NCBI GenBank assembly: GCA_001632435.1
Contig: KV424043.1
Location: forward strand, 1-64,000
DNA from: Calocera cornea HHB12733
Taxonomy: Eukaryota; Basidiomycota; Dacrymycetes; Dacrymycetales; Dacrymycetaceae
Length of the DNA stretch: 64,000 bases
Direction: 5' to 3'
Positions 1 through 11,731 of the stretch are shown here, piece after piece (position 1 is the first letter of the stretch; every line of letters begins with the position of its first letter). The translations under genes were made by a program, and so were the position numbers. The notes below the pieces were generated by a model. The model was not told the DNA's origin. It worked only from the letters and a program-made list of their open reading frames with translations, and did no database searches.

Positions 1-1012
1 GTCGGCAAGTGGGCAATCCGTCGCGCGGTCTAACCTCAATATCGAGGTGGTATCCTGCGGTCGTCTTGCCTGTTCCACAAGAATCGATCTCCGTCCTGGT
101 CGTGCCCTCGAGATGCCCTTTGCGAGCGTCACCATCGGTTTCTTCTGGGCGCCAGCCCTTACTGCACGTTGCGTCATCCCGATCCACTTCTTACTGTGGT
201 ACACGAGGACGAAGTGGCTATCATCCACCAAGACTCGGTAGACTTGTTCCCCACGAAGCCCTCTATGGTACCGTCTTGCTGCACAGTGGAGAGACTCGAC
301 ACTTGGAGCATGCAGACAAGGTTTGTCAGGCAGTGCGGAGCCGTAGGGGAGTGGGTGCGCTGTGGAAGTCTTTGCCGCTCTCAACATGGTGACTGATGTT
401 GGTGGTAGGAACTCCATCCAGTACACTCCTTTCCAACATGGTGATCTCTACCAATCTGGTACGCCACTGCGTAAGCATTGCGTGCGAACCATCGCCAGCT
501 CCTCAAGAGGTCTCCCCACTGCGTCCATACGGCAGGTGTTGCCGTGGAAGGATTTCCTATTGAATCCTGAGCGTCTCCACCAAGGGCAAACCTGTCCGCC
601 GACTTGTGAATGCTTTGGATCCCTCACCGAAACCTGTTACCAAGATGCATGGAAGGCATGGGTAACCGTGATGTTCGCCTCAACCACTACAGGTCTGGTA
701 TGTGGGCGCGAGGCATAAACGAACTCACTGTCTGGGTTCACGCTACGAGCCTCGCTTCCGCATCAGATCTACAGCCTTGGACCTTTCGATGCATTCGATA
801 CTATGATTTGGTGATACTCTCAACTTCCGGCGTGGTGTGCATGGCACCCGAAAAACCCAGTCATGTACAGCAAGTTCAGTACATTGGCCGCATCCTTCAT
901 CAGTACATTGGTGCAACAAAAGGATCGTAGGAAGACCCGTTGGAGATACAGCTCCTGCCGGGGAACCTGTTCGCATACCTCGACCACGCAGAACCAGGAA
1001 CGACAACCAGAC
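1..1012 (+). pseudogene. Decayed paralogue of the hypothetical gene at 22930-24621, cut by the window edge
   Basis: Bases 1-290 are nearly identical to about 22958-23250, and weaker similarity continues in patches to about 1012. Around 165-180 this copy lacks one base relative to the other copy, so the reading frame that is open at 22930-23290 is broken here. Stretches around 600-760 still match the segment after about 23590 in the intact copy, and 830-1012 matches parts of 24150-24330 after an internal deletion of several hundred bases. No single frame spans the region. It is best read as a duplicated and decaying copy of an unrecognised protein gene. What lies left of base 1 cannot be seen. 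Confidence 0.75.
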
Positions 1013-1621
1013 TGCCGAGTAATTTGCGGATAGGAGGGCGGTCATCACGGAGGGATGTCGAGGTATCTGCTTATATATTGGTCTATACTTACCCCGCACA
1101 TCTGGAAGGCGATGCGTAGCATGTAAATGAGCTTCTATTGACTGTCGTCGCTCACACACCGGGAAGTGACCACCGTGCGCTCTCAAATTCGAGCTGGACA
1201 TCCTTTCAGGTATATTCACTCGTGGTTCGGTGGAGGAGACCTACGCATAGGACTTCAACATCTCCGCATTGTGTACTGGCTAGCGTACAATAACACAGCC
1301 AATCCGTTTGGTTAAGTGTCTCGTTCATTACTCAAATACAAGCGATGCAGTCATCACAACTTCGTACATACCACATGGGGGAGGTCCGGTCAGTAAAATG
1401 AAAAGCGATGTCATTGCTAGCTCAACTCCCATGCTCGGTACTTGCGGATCGCTTGCTAGTTGAATTGTTGAGGGCCGCCTTCCTGAGTCGATGTCGACTG
1501 TTGAGGACTAAAGAGGTGGTCGGGCGGTTACGGCTGCCGTTCGACGGGCGGTAGTCCAGCGCATGCGCGGTAACCCGGTTGTTCTAAGGTTGGTTAGTCC
1601 CAGCGTCCAGCAGAAAAGAAT

Positions 1622-2709
1622 TTAGACCACGCGCACCAGCACTTCCGCCTGGAAACGGCCAACATGACGGGTATACGTGCCTCGGGGGCTTTCAGGCTGA
1701 CGACCTTCCTGTGTACAGCGCAACTCATTCTCCATTTCAGCTGAGATAACATCGCGAGCAATTTTCTCAATCACGACCATTTGCTCCAAGCTCGTAGGAA
1801 ATTGGGATAGAAAATCCTTGGCGGGGAGTGAATCTGTATAATCCATGTCAGTCCACGGGCCGAGGGTGTAGGGTTCTATTCACCAGATCCATAGATGAGC
1901 TGGAACAAGAGAAACAGGATGTGGCATGTCCGGGACGACGTAGTCGATGGAACGATCAGTATCTAAAGCTATGTAAGATACACTAGCCTCAATCCAGCTC
2001 GAAACGGTAGACTCACAGGGACGAAGATACGGATCCGAGCGGGCAAATTGGGAACCTCCACTGCGGTTATCATCTCCCAACCCCCCATCATACCGCGATA
2101 CTTTGGCAATCGAGACTTTCGAGTGTCCTACGGATAGATAAGGTGATGTCCAAGTATGCTTCAGACCGGATAAGTCACCTGCACAGCTGCTTGAAACCGT
2201 TCTAGATGACGAGGAAATGTATCTTTGGCAGGCTGGGGCTGTATCCCTTGTTGATCGCATTCCTGCTCATATTCCGCTTCGGCAATGACGACATCACGGG
2301 TAACCTTCTCGATGAGAGCCATCTGTTCTCGGCTTGTAGGAAGGTGCGACAAAAACGCATTTGTTAAGGGTGAATCTACATTGTGCTGTCAGCATGGCCT
2401 ACACGAGGCAGTCTTACGCACCTGAGATGTAGACACGTTGGAGCAGTAGAAACAACACCTCACAGGTGCGAGGAGAGGTGGACGAAGGAACCAGTAGTGC
2501 CTGATAGAGCATTAGCCATCATGGCCTTATACATTCATTGATATCACCTGAATAAATATATGACACCGTGCCGATGAGTTGTCGACTACAACGGTAGTTT
2601 CCTCCTCTGTAGAGATCATTTCCCAAGAACTGTTATTTGAGGTTTCGTCGTTGAGGGCTGACAATGAGTCGGGAGAGGACCTGGAGGGACAGGTGAAGGC
2701 TGGCTCCAT
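1622..2709 (-). CDS. Hypothetical protein with a tandemly duplicated exon pair
   Basis: I do not recognise this protein. Two adjacent exon pairs encode the same two segments. The first segment reads VPSSTSPRTCEVLFLL near 2500-2410 and VPSTTSSRTCHILFLL near 1955-1880. After a short intron the second segment carries the pattern FLS-x2-PTS-x-EQM-x2-IEK-x2-RDV, at 2352-2160 and again at 1846-1622, both ending in RH-x2-RFQA. The upstream open segment 2709-2550 starts with ATG and is rich in Ser, Asp and Glu; I take it as exon 1. The gene lies head-out from the left pseudogene. Exon boundaries between the modules are my inference from GT/AG sites, and the true 5' end could lie further upstream, up to about 2870. 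Confidence 0.5.
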
Positions 2710-3177
2710 ATTAACAGAGATGGCCGTCGATACGGATCCGCTCGTAGTCCCATGAGGACCCCTGAACCAAGGAATAAATACTGACGGGTCCAGATGCTAC
2801 AGTGCGCCTCCGTTGCCAGCACCGCATGCAGGTCGAAACAACGAGACTTGTTCCTTATCGCGATAGCGCACAATTATGCATCAATATGCTTCTTCGCGGG
2901 CCCGGAGCGTCTTAGAATGCCGCAGAAACATCTTCATCTTCCCTGGCGATAAGCAAAGAAGGACGGCGAGGCAACCCTGGATCCGGTGTGACTGATGGAG
3001 AAAAGGCGACAAGACAACGTGTAATCAAACTGCTGATGCTCATTCCATTGATGGTGAGACTGCCATCGGTTCATCTACGCCAAGGGACCCGCACTGATAT
3101 AACTTGTGTGTTTGCTCCATCCACTCACTTTACTGGTCGCAGCTGAACTCCGGCGCGCAGCAAGACGTCCATTCGCT
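2710..3177. other. Intergenic, no supported gene
   Basis: This is the spacer between two divergent hypothetical genes. A minus-strand frame is open from 2873 to 2616 but has no recognisable content. I see no repeat or RNA gene. Confidence 0.4.
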
Positions 3178-4232
3178 ATGTCCTCACCCGCAACAGCACG
3201 GGACCCGGCAGGCCCTCCCGACATTCCCCCCAAGAATGCGCTGAGACGTCGTGGGGCTGAGCTCCTCGATTCCTCTGCTTCTACTGAGCCAGTGATTCAC
3301 GAAGGCCTTCATTCAAGGAGCGCTTCTGGCTCGCTGCCCCTCCATCACCCTGCCAAGGCATTCACACAGAGCCAGTTGAATTACATCTCATTGTTGGCAA
3401 CAACAGCCGAGCGGTATATCGAGGCCATTCGGCAACCGCTGCTGGGTTCGTCCCTTCTCTGTCATCCTCGCATGAATCCAATCTGATGCTGAGGAAGAGC
3501 ATATGAGTACAGATACGACAATGCCCTTTGGACAGCCGGCTCTAGGTATGCGCTGGACCGAATTGACCGAGGCCCGAAAAAATTATGTTATGGAGTCCGC
3601 TAAAGAGCAAGTCAAGGTTCACCTGATGGAGCTGTGTGGTACTTGGGTGAGAGATGACGAGTTCAGGGCGTTGTGTGCCTCTTGCTTCTATGGAGCGTAC
3701 GTGAGTGCATTATTCCGGGCTCTCCACTCTTCATATTTACCACTGGCAGATTCGTGGACTTAACAAGGTATCGGAAAGTCTGGGCGATCGTTCGACACCG
3801 CTGCACAGCGATTACGACTCCGTGCATGGTTCCGATTTAGCGCCATCCTCCAATTATTCCCTTGTCGATCCACCTTCGGTGTCAAGCCGGTATTCACTCA
3901 TCACGGTAGCTTCAGCTGTGGCCGCAAACGCAAGTGCCGGGAGAGTGGTCTTTTATCCGCAAGGTCAGGATTGGTGCAAGAGTATGGAACCAGATGAAGT
4001 TGCGGTCTTGTCGACCTTCTACTGCTCTCCGGTAGAGTTTAGGACGCAAAACCTCGAGATCGGCGACTCCACCCAGCCACGTCATCCTAAATTGGGCGAC
4101 ATCGTACCTCATTCTTCTTTCGGCGAGACGGCACCGTTGCCATTTGATGCGGTTACACATCCCGGCCCTGCCGGTATCACTGGGTTTCGACCTCCGTCGG
4201 AAACGCCTGCTATATTTTCTCCTCGCCCTTGA
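3178..4232 (+). CDS. Hypothetical protein, three exons likely
   Basis: Starting from the ATG at 3178 (MSSPATARDPAGPP) a first exon runs to about 3441, giving a Pro/Ser/Ala-rich N-terminus followed by a helix-like segment QLNYISLLATTAERYIEA. The next coding segment includes MRWTELTEARKNYVMESA and runs to the donor at about 3701 (GTGAGT). The third exon starts after the CAG at about 3750 and stays open to the TGA at 4232; it is rich in Ser and Pro and shows no known motif. The second junction keeps phase exactly (GAY then IRGLNK). The first junction has a poor acceptor, so the N-terminal exon could belong to a separate transcript. I do not recognise the family. Confidence 0.45.
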
Positions 4233-4941
4233 GCAGCTCGCTTGGCTATTTCAGTGTACAATTCTGACTTCTTATGATTTGTATATGATTTTCAAAGACA
4301 GAAAGCGGTCCGGGAGCGGTAATCCACCAGGCTGACTGTATAGCCTAAGTTGCATCCTATGATTCTCCTATATAGTGACACAGGGTTGGCCAGTGTCTGG
4401 CGTGAGATGCGTGTGTATTTACGTCGCCCCAGATCCCCCTCTTTCAACCTACGAGCGACAACCGCAGGATGCGCGTGTGTGTTGTGTGTGTGCTGTGAGT
4501 GGGTGCGCGTGTGCAGTCCCACGACCCAAAGGCGGTGTATACGTACATGCGGGCGAGGGTCCAGCGAGCATCGCGATGGCGGGAACACAGTATAACCGTC
4601 GAGCTCTAGTGGCCCAGTTGCATTTCAAACCACCACGTAAACATCATCAAATCCAGTATGCCAATCATATCATGCCATGATGGCAATGCTCCCCGCAGGC
4701 TTCACGGTCACTGGTTCTCCAGTTTTGCCAGCGACGCTACTACTTAGCGCATAGGCACCTACATCGTTCCAGAAGCAATTCTTGACACTGCAGATTTCAG
4801 GTTATAGTTGTTGAGACGTAGGCCGCGTGAGAGGTATGAGGGTGGTGACTGCAGTTCGATTCAGCAGAACAGCGGACGCAGTCGCGCAGGGAGCCAGGGA
4901 ATCGAAGGCGCGCGATGCGCCTCTCGATGACGAAGGGCGGT
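4233..4941. other. Intergenic with a GT-rich tract
   Basis: There is no supported gene. Bases 4471-4515 are an impure GT/GC alternating tract that could adopt non-B structure or be length-variable. Confidence 0.45.
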
Positions 4942-4967
4942 CGAAAACATCCGCGCGGACGTTTTCG
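4942..4967. repeat. 26-bp near-perfect palindrome, copy 1
   Basis: The core reads AAAACATCCGCGCGGACGTT, flanked by CG on the left and TTCG on the right; the 13-bp arms differ at one position. An identical 26-mer occurs at 11542, and two diverged copies occur near 22804 and 27258. This copy lies about 270 bp beyond the 3' end of the integrase-core gene. Confidence 0.85.
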
Positions 4968-5239
4968 CCCCCTTCCCACAGCCCATCGCTGCCCAACAGT
5001 GAATGGTCGACCTCCACCTGCACAAGCTATCTGCGTAACCTCAATAGCGATGTGGGAACGATATGCTCACTTTTGTCCACATTACCTCGCTTCCTCTAGT
5101 TCCTCCAAATGTGGTCTCGCTTCAAGTGGTGCCAGAGATTTTCTGTATTACAGTGTGACCCATGCGGTGGGTGCAAGCGTGCAGTGGGCGCAAACGCTTC
5201 CCTGTGGAGGTGATCCACTGCTGCCTATTCTACTGTATC

Positions 5240-6839
5240 TTAACCTCGTGGAGCACCTACTTCTTCTCCGATACTCACCATACGCGTATACACATCCCAT
5301 GTGCTCAATATACTGAGGACTGGAGAGCCAACTGCGACATAAAGCTCCGAGCAAACAAGCTCCATCTCGTCCGATACGAATTGGAACAGGCCGGGAGGCG
5401 TGTTCTCGCGTAGCAGCTGCTCTATGTGCTCTTCGGCAACCGGTATGAGACAGTTCTCCATGCTCCAGCAGTCCGGGTGGTACCAGAATTCGTTGGGTGT
5501 ATCGCCCGTCGGAAGATGCACCCGGGCCTGACGCCGAATGCGAGCGCTATTCCTCTCCATCGCATACTTATCCAATTCCTGCTGCACTAGGCGGGCCCAA
5601 AGCCACCGGGCGACAGAGCTGAAGTGGTGTCAGAGCTATTTGTGAGGGCTGGAAGATCCTTACTATTCCAGCACGAGGGCTTCGTGGTATATGCCAGCAC
5701 GCACGCCGACTTCCCATGCCTCGAGAATTGACTCCAGTAAATTCTCGTACAAAAACCTCCACGAACGCTCAATGGTTATGTTATAGACTGACTTGATCTT
5801 CTCGAAAGCAGGTAGCGCGATAGGATCTAAATCAGGCGCATATGCTAGCCTGACCGTCGCTATTAGGACCTGAACGAGACACAATAGGCGCTCGCATGAC
5901 GCACCGCAGCTGTGTCTGCAGTTGCCCAAGGATTCCTCCCTCACTGCCCTGGTCCAAGGTTACCTTCATGGGGACTCCTGATTGGATAGTCAGCGCAGGT
6001 TCTTAGCCGAAAAAGCAATCAGATTCACCCCCTACATCTCGGACCACCCGGAGGTACAGCGCAGCGGGGACAATTCGGATGCGAGAGTTTGGGACAACCC
6101 ATAATCCAAGTACACGCCTGGTTGCTTTATCCCTAAGACCCCATATTGGTAGCCCAATGCGTGCTAATTTGTCATGCCCATCCCCACTCCACTCCTCGCT
6201 TGGTCCCAACGACCACAGGGATGTTCGATGGACCTTCTTGTGCTTCCCAGGGGCGCGGACAAGAGCGCTTCCTGGGTCCAAGGCGACATGAAAAGCGCGA
6301 ACGAATGTGCTACGTATAATCAAAGTGAGCTTCATTTGTGGAGCAACATGTTGACTGACCCGTTCGCGTCCTGTATGCCTTTGTGCACCTTGAGCTTATG
6401 TATAATGCGTCCTCGGCCCCATTTACTCAATAGGTCTTCTTCGACCAGCTCCACGATAGCACGTCCGACCTCCTCCAGTGTGTGATGTGGACGACGAGCA
6501 GTTGCAATATTGAGACGTGCCATCCATTTGAACAGTGCACGGCGCCTGGTATCATATCTCAATACCATGCAATGTTTCAAATACTGGGTTACTTCACCTC
6601 AGATGAATTCCATGCACCAGGGAGAGGTCTCGTAACATCTGGCTACGGGACATGCCTGTCTGGACCATTTTGTTGAGCAGTTCTCGAAACTCGTCCATGC
6701 GATCGGCTCTAACTGGGAAGACTATTTCAGTAGCGTGTTGAGGCATTGAGTCTAGCTCTCTCACCGCTAGGTGCGCCGTATTGGTTATTGCCCCCAGGAT
6801 TTGGGCACCTTGAGTGAACAATGCCGACGACATTGTCAT
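5240..6839 (-). CDS. Integrase-core (rva_4-like, DDE) domain protein
   Basis: Six exons join in phase: 6839-6598, 6545-6360, 6309-6029, 5977-5905, 5849-5664 and 5618-5240, giving 448 residues. The N-terminal third is helical (FRELLNKMVQTGMSRSQ, then HHTLEEVGRAIVELVEEDL), as expected for a DNA-binding region. The catalytic core has the family signatures EEWSGDGHDKL, IGLPIWGLRDK and LGLWVVPN, then VTLDQGSE, then NITIERSWR. These supply the two aspartates and the glutamate of a DDE site. The C-terminal part, VARWLWARLVQQELDKY, is also typical of basidiomycete integrase-core genes. All catalytic positions are present and there is no stop or frameshift. I see no terminal inverted repeats or target duplication. 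It may be a domesticated gene or an immobile transposon relic under selection. Activity is inference. Confidence 0.8.
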
Positions 6840-7834
6840 CCCCCTCGTCGTATTCCATGTCGCGGAAGGACGGTGAAAACAGCACCAAACAACGCGCTGT
6901 GGCTCGATATCTGCTCATATACAATTATATAGCTTGGCTTGGCGCGTTTGGTGATCCCCAAGCATCAGAAGATGTCGAGTTCAACACATGGCTTCTCAGA
7001 CCCCATAGCGTTCTCTGATCCGTTCGTGGTCGGGGGTGCTGTTACCGTTTACGACAGATGTCTGGTGCGCATCCACAGTAGCTTCAGGGTCAAAGCACAG
7101 CTAGAAGTCATTTCCAAAACGGCCGATTCATGGTGAACCCCTTCCACTGCCAGGATCTCTAAAGATGATCTCTGATCAACTCTACGCTCTGCCGGGTCCA
7201 CTCCTTCTTGTTTCACTTCTTCTCCGTCTCCGTCAATCATAGTGACATCTCCGTTGATGTCGGGGATCAATCACGGAATCAACTTTCGCCGTACATCGCA
7301 AATGGCGCAGATTCCCCGCTTCCATCGGCTTCACTAGTGGGTCTCATATGATCTTGATCACTTTGGGTGGCTGGTCGTCAAGGCTGTACAGTAAACAACT
7401 TCGGTAGGAGGGCATCACCTGAAGACCGCCGTTTCCCACAGTTCATTACCTCACGAACAAGTGAATAACTGTGTTCTTTCATATGGCTGTGACTTTGGAT
7501 TCTCGTCAAGCCGCCGTTTGCGGATCAAAGGAGAATCTGTCCGTACACAAGGGGCCCCGAGTGTAATAAACTCGTGTTCATTGAGATCGGATCTACATCG
7601 CCTCTTCCATTGTAGTACCCACATCTTGCAGAGGATATTCAGGTTAACGGCAGCGGACCAATTCCGAACTCTTCCTGGGAGTCGTGCAGCAGGTCAGTCC
7701 GCGAGGACACAGAATTCCATCACTGGAAACCGGGAGAGCAAATACACAAGATTACTGGATGCCTCGCACATATAAATCCCTCTTGAGAGGATGTTGCAGC
7801 TAACCATTGTCCAGGCCCTCCAGATCCGACACTC
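6840..7834. other. Intergenic, no confidently supported gene
   Basis: A minus-strand frame at 7270-7049 (acidic, IPDINGDVTMIDGDGEE) may be a stray exon. Otherwise I see nothing. It lies between two divergently transcribed genes and should contain both promoters. Confidence 0.35.
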
Positions 7835-10183
7835 ATGGTCAACATGTCGCCTATCTCACGTCTTTGCATGGGTTGCGCGCATGACTACCCCTTCTTGCAG
7901 GGAGACTACTGCTTTGCTTGCGAAAGAAAACGAGCCAGTGGAGATCTCGGAACTCTGACCCTGTGCTCTGGATGTAGTCATGAATATCCGTTCCTTGTCG
8001 GTGGACAGTTGTGTGCGCAATGTCAACACCGAAGGAACGGGTCTGGTGAGACTAGGCAATCCGGCTGGTAAGTTAACAAGTCGCTGATTAGTTCCCAGAA
8101 GAAGGAGAGAGCGTTCAGGCGCATGCTGTTCTTCAAGGCAGAACTATCGATCAAGTAAGTTGACATATTCTTGACTTACTACCCTCCCCTCACATCGAGC
8201 GGCAGGTGTCCAAAGTAACGCAAGAAACCTTGGCTAAACTTGCCGATAGACGAGCTGTTGCCACGGCCCGTGTACTTGCGGACGGGGGTGCTGCTCCAGC
8301 CAAGATCCGTGTCAATATGGCGGGTCCTTTGCAAACCCTCAAGTCCCGCTTACTGACGATCAAGGTTTGTGATGATACTGCGGACGAGGCTATCTTTCTC
8401 ATGGTCTCCATTTAGGTGGTTCGCGTCTTGAGCATGCCTCGTCGGCAGCCTCTGGGCATGGTACTGAATGAAGTGATCGCAGCCGATACCATGTGGAGTG
8501 AAGTACGTCAAGCATTGGTATCTGCCATCAACACGAAAACTACCGCCTCTATCCATTATGGTTGCTCTATAGTAATGTGGGTTGCCTTTGAGCCTCGTCG
8601 TTGCCGGGTTCGCTGATCTGCATTGGTGACAGGGAGGCAACCCAATTTGAGCTAGCACTAAGCGGTTCAGATTTCATAGATGGATCCGAGTGTCGAACTG
8701 TTGAGTATCTATGGAATCTGCATATTCATCCGAGACTGGGTAACTTGCACGTCAGCGGCAAAAACGTCAAGGACCGAGTCCTGCCTCTGCATGCTGTCAT
8801 CTGGTTTCCAGGGCCGTACGCCGAAGCGATTAATGCGAAACACAAATATGTAAGATGACCCGCAATGCCAATTCAATCCCTATTGCCCGCTAATACATGT
8901 CTTCCACTAGCAGGAGCCAGTAGTGGACATGGATATGAACGGGCATGCCAGTCTGACACCGTTTGATTCCCTACACACCTTGCCGTCCCTCTCCAGCGCC
9001 ATGGCTCTCTCTCCCAGTACGCCTCGGCGACTACGCAAGCGACATATGACCAAGGGTGTGCCAAGCGTGGAGTCACCATCCAGAGCCCGTCGAAGCATTG
9101 CTTTTCCAGAAAAGGCGACAACGACGATGATGGCTCATACCAAAGTGCGACCTACTCACTATTCTTCAACCATCCAGCCAACGCAGAACTTTGTGGTCCA
9201 AGAGTACCGCATAGTTCTTGATCCCATGGATTTTCAGCCGGTTCTTCTGCAGAAGAGCACCCACCCGTTCGAAGTTAACGTGTATCAGCGACCGTTTGCA
9301 CGCGGCAGTACCAAACAGGCTTTCAAAGTGAGCACTGGTCTTAGGCACAGAGCACTGCTAACACTGGTAAAGATGCGATTGAAGGCCGATGAAGGCATCG
9401 CATATGCATACACGGCAAAAGAATTGTTTCGTGACGAGACCGGAGATACTCCGTCTTATTTGGGCAACAAAGATCATCTGCTTCAAGAGCTGGCCCGAGT
9501 TGAGCAAGCGCGAGACATCCTAGCCGCGTTCCAGGAGAGGTGCGTGTCGCTGGGTGTAGATCCTTATCGTAAGCATGTAGCTGTCCCTGAGTTGTATGAA
9601 CTGACCAGTTGGCCGTGTTTAACAGCCTTGGAGGTTACCGACTCTTCCTTGTACGAGGTCGTCCTTCCACCCGATATGGGACGATCCTGGCTTGTGGAAC
9701 CGTATATCAGCTCGGACAGTCCCAGGAAGTTCTCGGGCACTGACGCAGCAGGGGCTCATGCTGCCACGGACGCTGCTGGAGCTACAGTTGACTGTCTTGC
9801 ACATTTCTCCTATCTACATACGCAAGGAACCCTAGTGTTGGTGGACCTTCAAGGTCAGTTCTCTTCGTTCTGCTTCAGCACCGAATGCGAGAGGCAACGA
9901 GTCAGCTCGGTACTGAAGTACTGTACTGAGTAGGAATTGCTCGCAAGAATCCCTTTCCCGGACTTCCAAGGAACATGCCTATTGTTCTATTCGATGTACA
10001 GACACACACGTTAGTCGGGTGCATTGCTCTCTCTGTAGAAACAGCACTAACAAAGACAACAGACAACTGTCGGAAAGCGGGCTGGGGGATCTCGGCCAAA
10101 ATGGACTAGACAACTTCATCGCGCAGCATAGCTGTGGGACGATGTGTGAGAGCCTTGCTCTGAAAGACATGACGGAGATGTAA
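7835..10183 (+). CDS. Atypical (alpha) protein kinase with N-terminal CxxC-type motifs
   Basis: Exon 1 starts at ATG 7835 and encodes two similar cysteine units, LCMGCAHDYPFLQGDYCFAC and LCSGCSHEYPFL ending in LCAQCQ. Each has two CxxC pairs, suggesting small zinc ribbons. The middle exons (about 8080-8920) are read with less certainty. The main exon up to 9853 holds the kinase N-lobe motif PFARGSTKQAFKV, then WLVEPYI followed by FSGTD, and FSYLHTQGTLVLVDLQG, the alpha-kinase catalytic stretch. Skipping an intron to 9934 continues as GIARKNPFPG and VLFDVQTHT. The last exon encodes SGLGDLGQNGLDNF and the zinc-binding tail QHSCGTMC, with TAA at 10181-10183. These features match the MHCK/eEF2K alpha-kinase fold, which phosphorylates Ser/Thr. 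The substrate is unknown. Confidence 0.75.
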
Positions 10184-10340
10184 GCACCTTCGCCAGTCAG
10201 CATTGAAAAGATGATTCGACTTGTGTAGGGACAGCCCATCCCCGACGAAGTCGTTGGGCTCCGTTCAGACTCGGCCCTTGCTATACCAAAGCACCGGCGG
10301 ACAGATAACCGAACTCCGGAGGAACTCGGATGGAGCATTC

Positions 10341-11375
10341 AAGCCCGCTGAGACATCCATGGGTTTATCCCATCGCGGGGTGGAAGAAGCAGCTGTTGCG
10401 TGCGTGAAGCTCAGTGCCGGTTTTGTCACGATGCAAGTATTGACCTTTGTCCGCCTTCTAGACCTCAGCTCCAGACAATTGGTCTGTTCATTCTACCGGA
10501 CAATATGACCCTTGCTCCGGCGGAAGTTGTGTCAGTAGACACACACACTGGACAAGCGACCCTGTGTTGGTGCGAATCCATTCGATGGGGTTCACTCGGA
10601 CCACCGGTTGCACAAATATTCACCGCGTCATTCCAAGCATGTTGGAATGCAATGGAAAGGACTGTGACCAACAAATCAAGAGTAAGCAATGCCAGGGGAG
10701 CTCGTGTGGACGTAAGAGTCTGATGACGCAGAACAGTTGATCAAGCTCTCGTGGCCTGCCAAGATGCTTTCGGTGGATCCGGCGAATGCAGACACGCTTC
10801 CGTTATCGCAGCAGCTTCGTCCCTGGGCGCATGAAGCCGCCAAGATTCTCTGTGGCATAGTTCCGCACTCATTGATGCACGAAGGGGCGAGGATCCTCGG
10901 TGGTCTAGGGCGGTCGCGGACCAGAGGGAGCAAAGCCGAGTGCGAATCTGAGTGGGTTCAAGAGCGCCAAACCGACATCTATTCGCATGAACAGGATGCG
11001 ATCGTCGACTGGCTATCTCATGATGTCCAGCCCGAGTGCACAAAGCTTGTCCCCGATATCTCCACCGAATATTTGCGAGATCTATGCACAGGTCCTGGGC
11101 TGGTGCTGGGTGGACTCGCGGTAGCCATGTGTCTCCTCGATCGCCAGGATCCGACGCTGGATCTCACCTCCATGTACGAACACAAGGCTCGACTGCTGCG
11201 ACAGCCACGTCCTCAGATAGTGAGGACGTGGAATGCATATCGAAATGCATTCCTTGCCGTTGGTCCAGCTCAAGAGTGCCGATTCCGAGAGACGCACCGC
11301 ATTCAGGTAGATGATTGGCACGTGGTTGTCGGAGGTTTCAGCCTGACGGATGCTCCGGAGAGTCACATACAGTGA
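10341..11375 (+). CDS. Hypothetical protein
   Basis: A coding-like stretch is visible from about 10400 (REAQCRFCHDASIDLCPPSR) through 10680, followed by a putative intron and a long open segment 10737-11375 ending in TGA. The first part has a small Cys/His group. The second part is hydrophobic in GPGLVLGGLAVAMCLL and otherwise mixed. I do not recognise a domain. It follows the alpha-kinase on the same strand with under 200 bp between them, so its promoter must be short or the two models may overlap. Start and splice sites are uncertain. Confidence 0.4.
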
Positions 11376-11540
11376 GATGCCCATCTCCTGAGTGTAGCGG
11401 AGCGTGTCTCTAGCACAGTGGTTGGATTATTGTAATTTGCGTTGGTTGCGGTAGTTAGACAGGAATGCTAATGCGAATACCAAACCTGACGCGTGACGGA
11501 CCGGCACGTCGATGTCCTGCATGAGAGGACCCTGATAATG

Positions 11541-11568
11541 GCGAAAACATCCGCGCGGACGTTTTCGC
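11541..11568. repeat. Palindrome, copy 2 (identical 26-mer plus one more pair)
   Basis: Bases 11542-11567 are identical to 4942-4967. Here the outer G and C also pair, making 28 bp. It lies about 165 bp upstream of the ATG at 11732. Confidence 0.85.
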
Positions 11569-11731
11569 TTCGACTCGGCGCACGGTGACCAGACTCGAGC
11601 TACGCTGACGCGTGCCCCTCTGGCGCACCGGCAACGACCATCAACGGGCAACCTAGCTAGAGGCCTACTCCCGGGACATTCTCACTATTCTAGCAGTTGC
11701 TTTCCCCATATCCACATCCTTCGCACGAGCA

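Noticed and set aside
4942..4967. Palindrome as a transcription terminator hairpin
   Set aside because: Intrinsic hairpin terminators are not used by RNA polymerase II, and the same sequence lies upstream of other genes.
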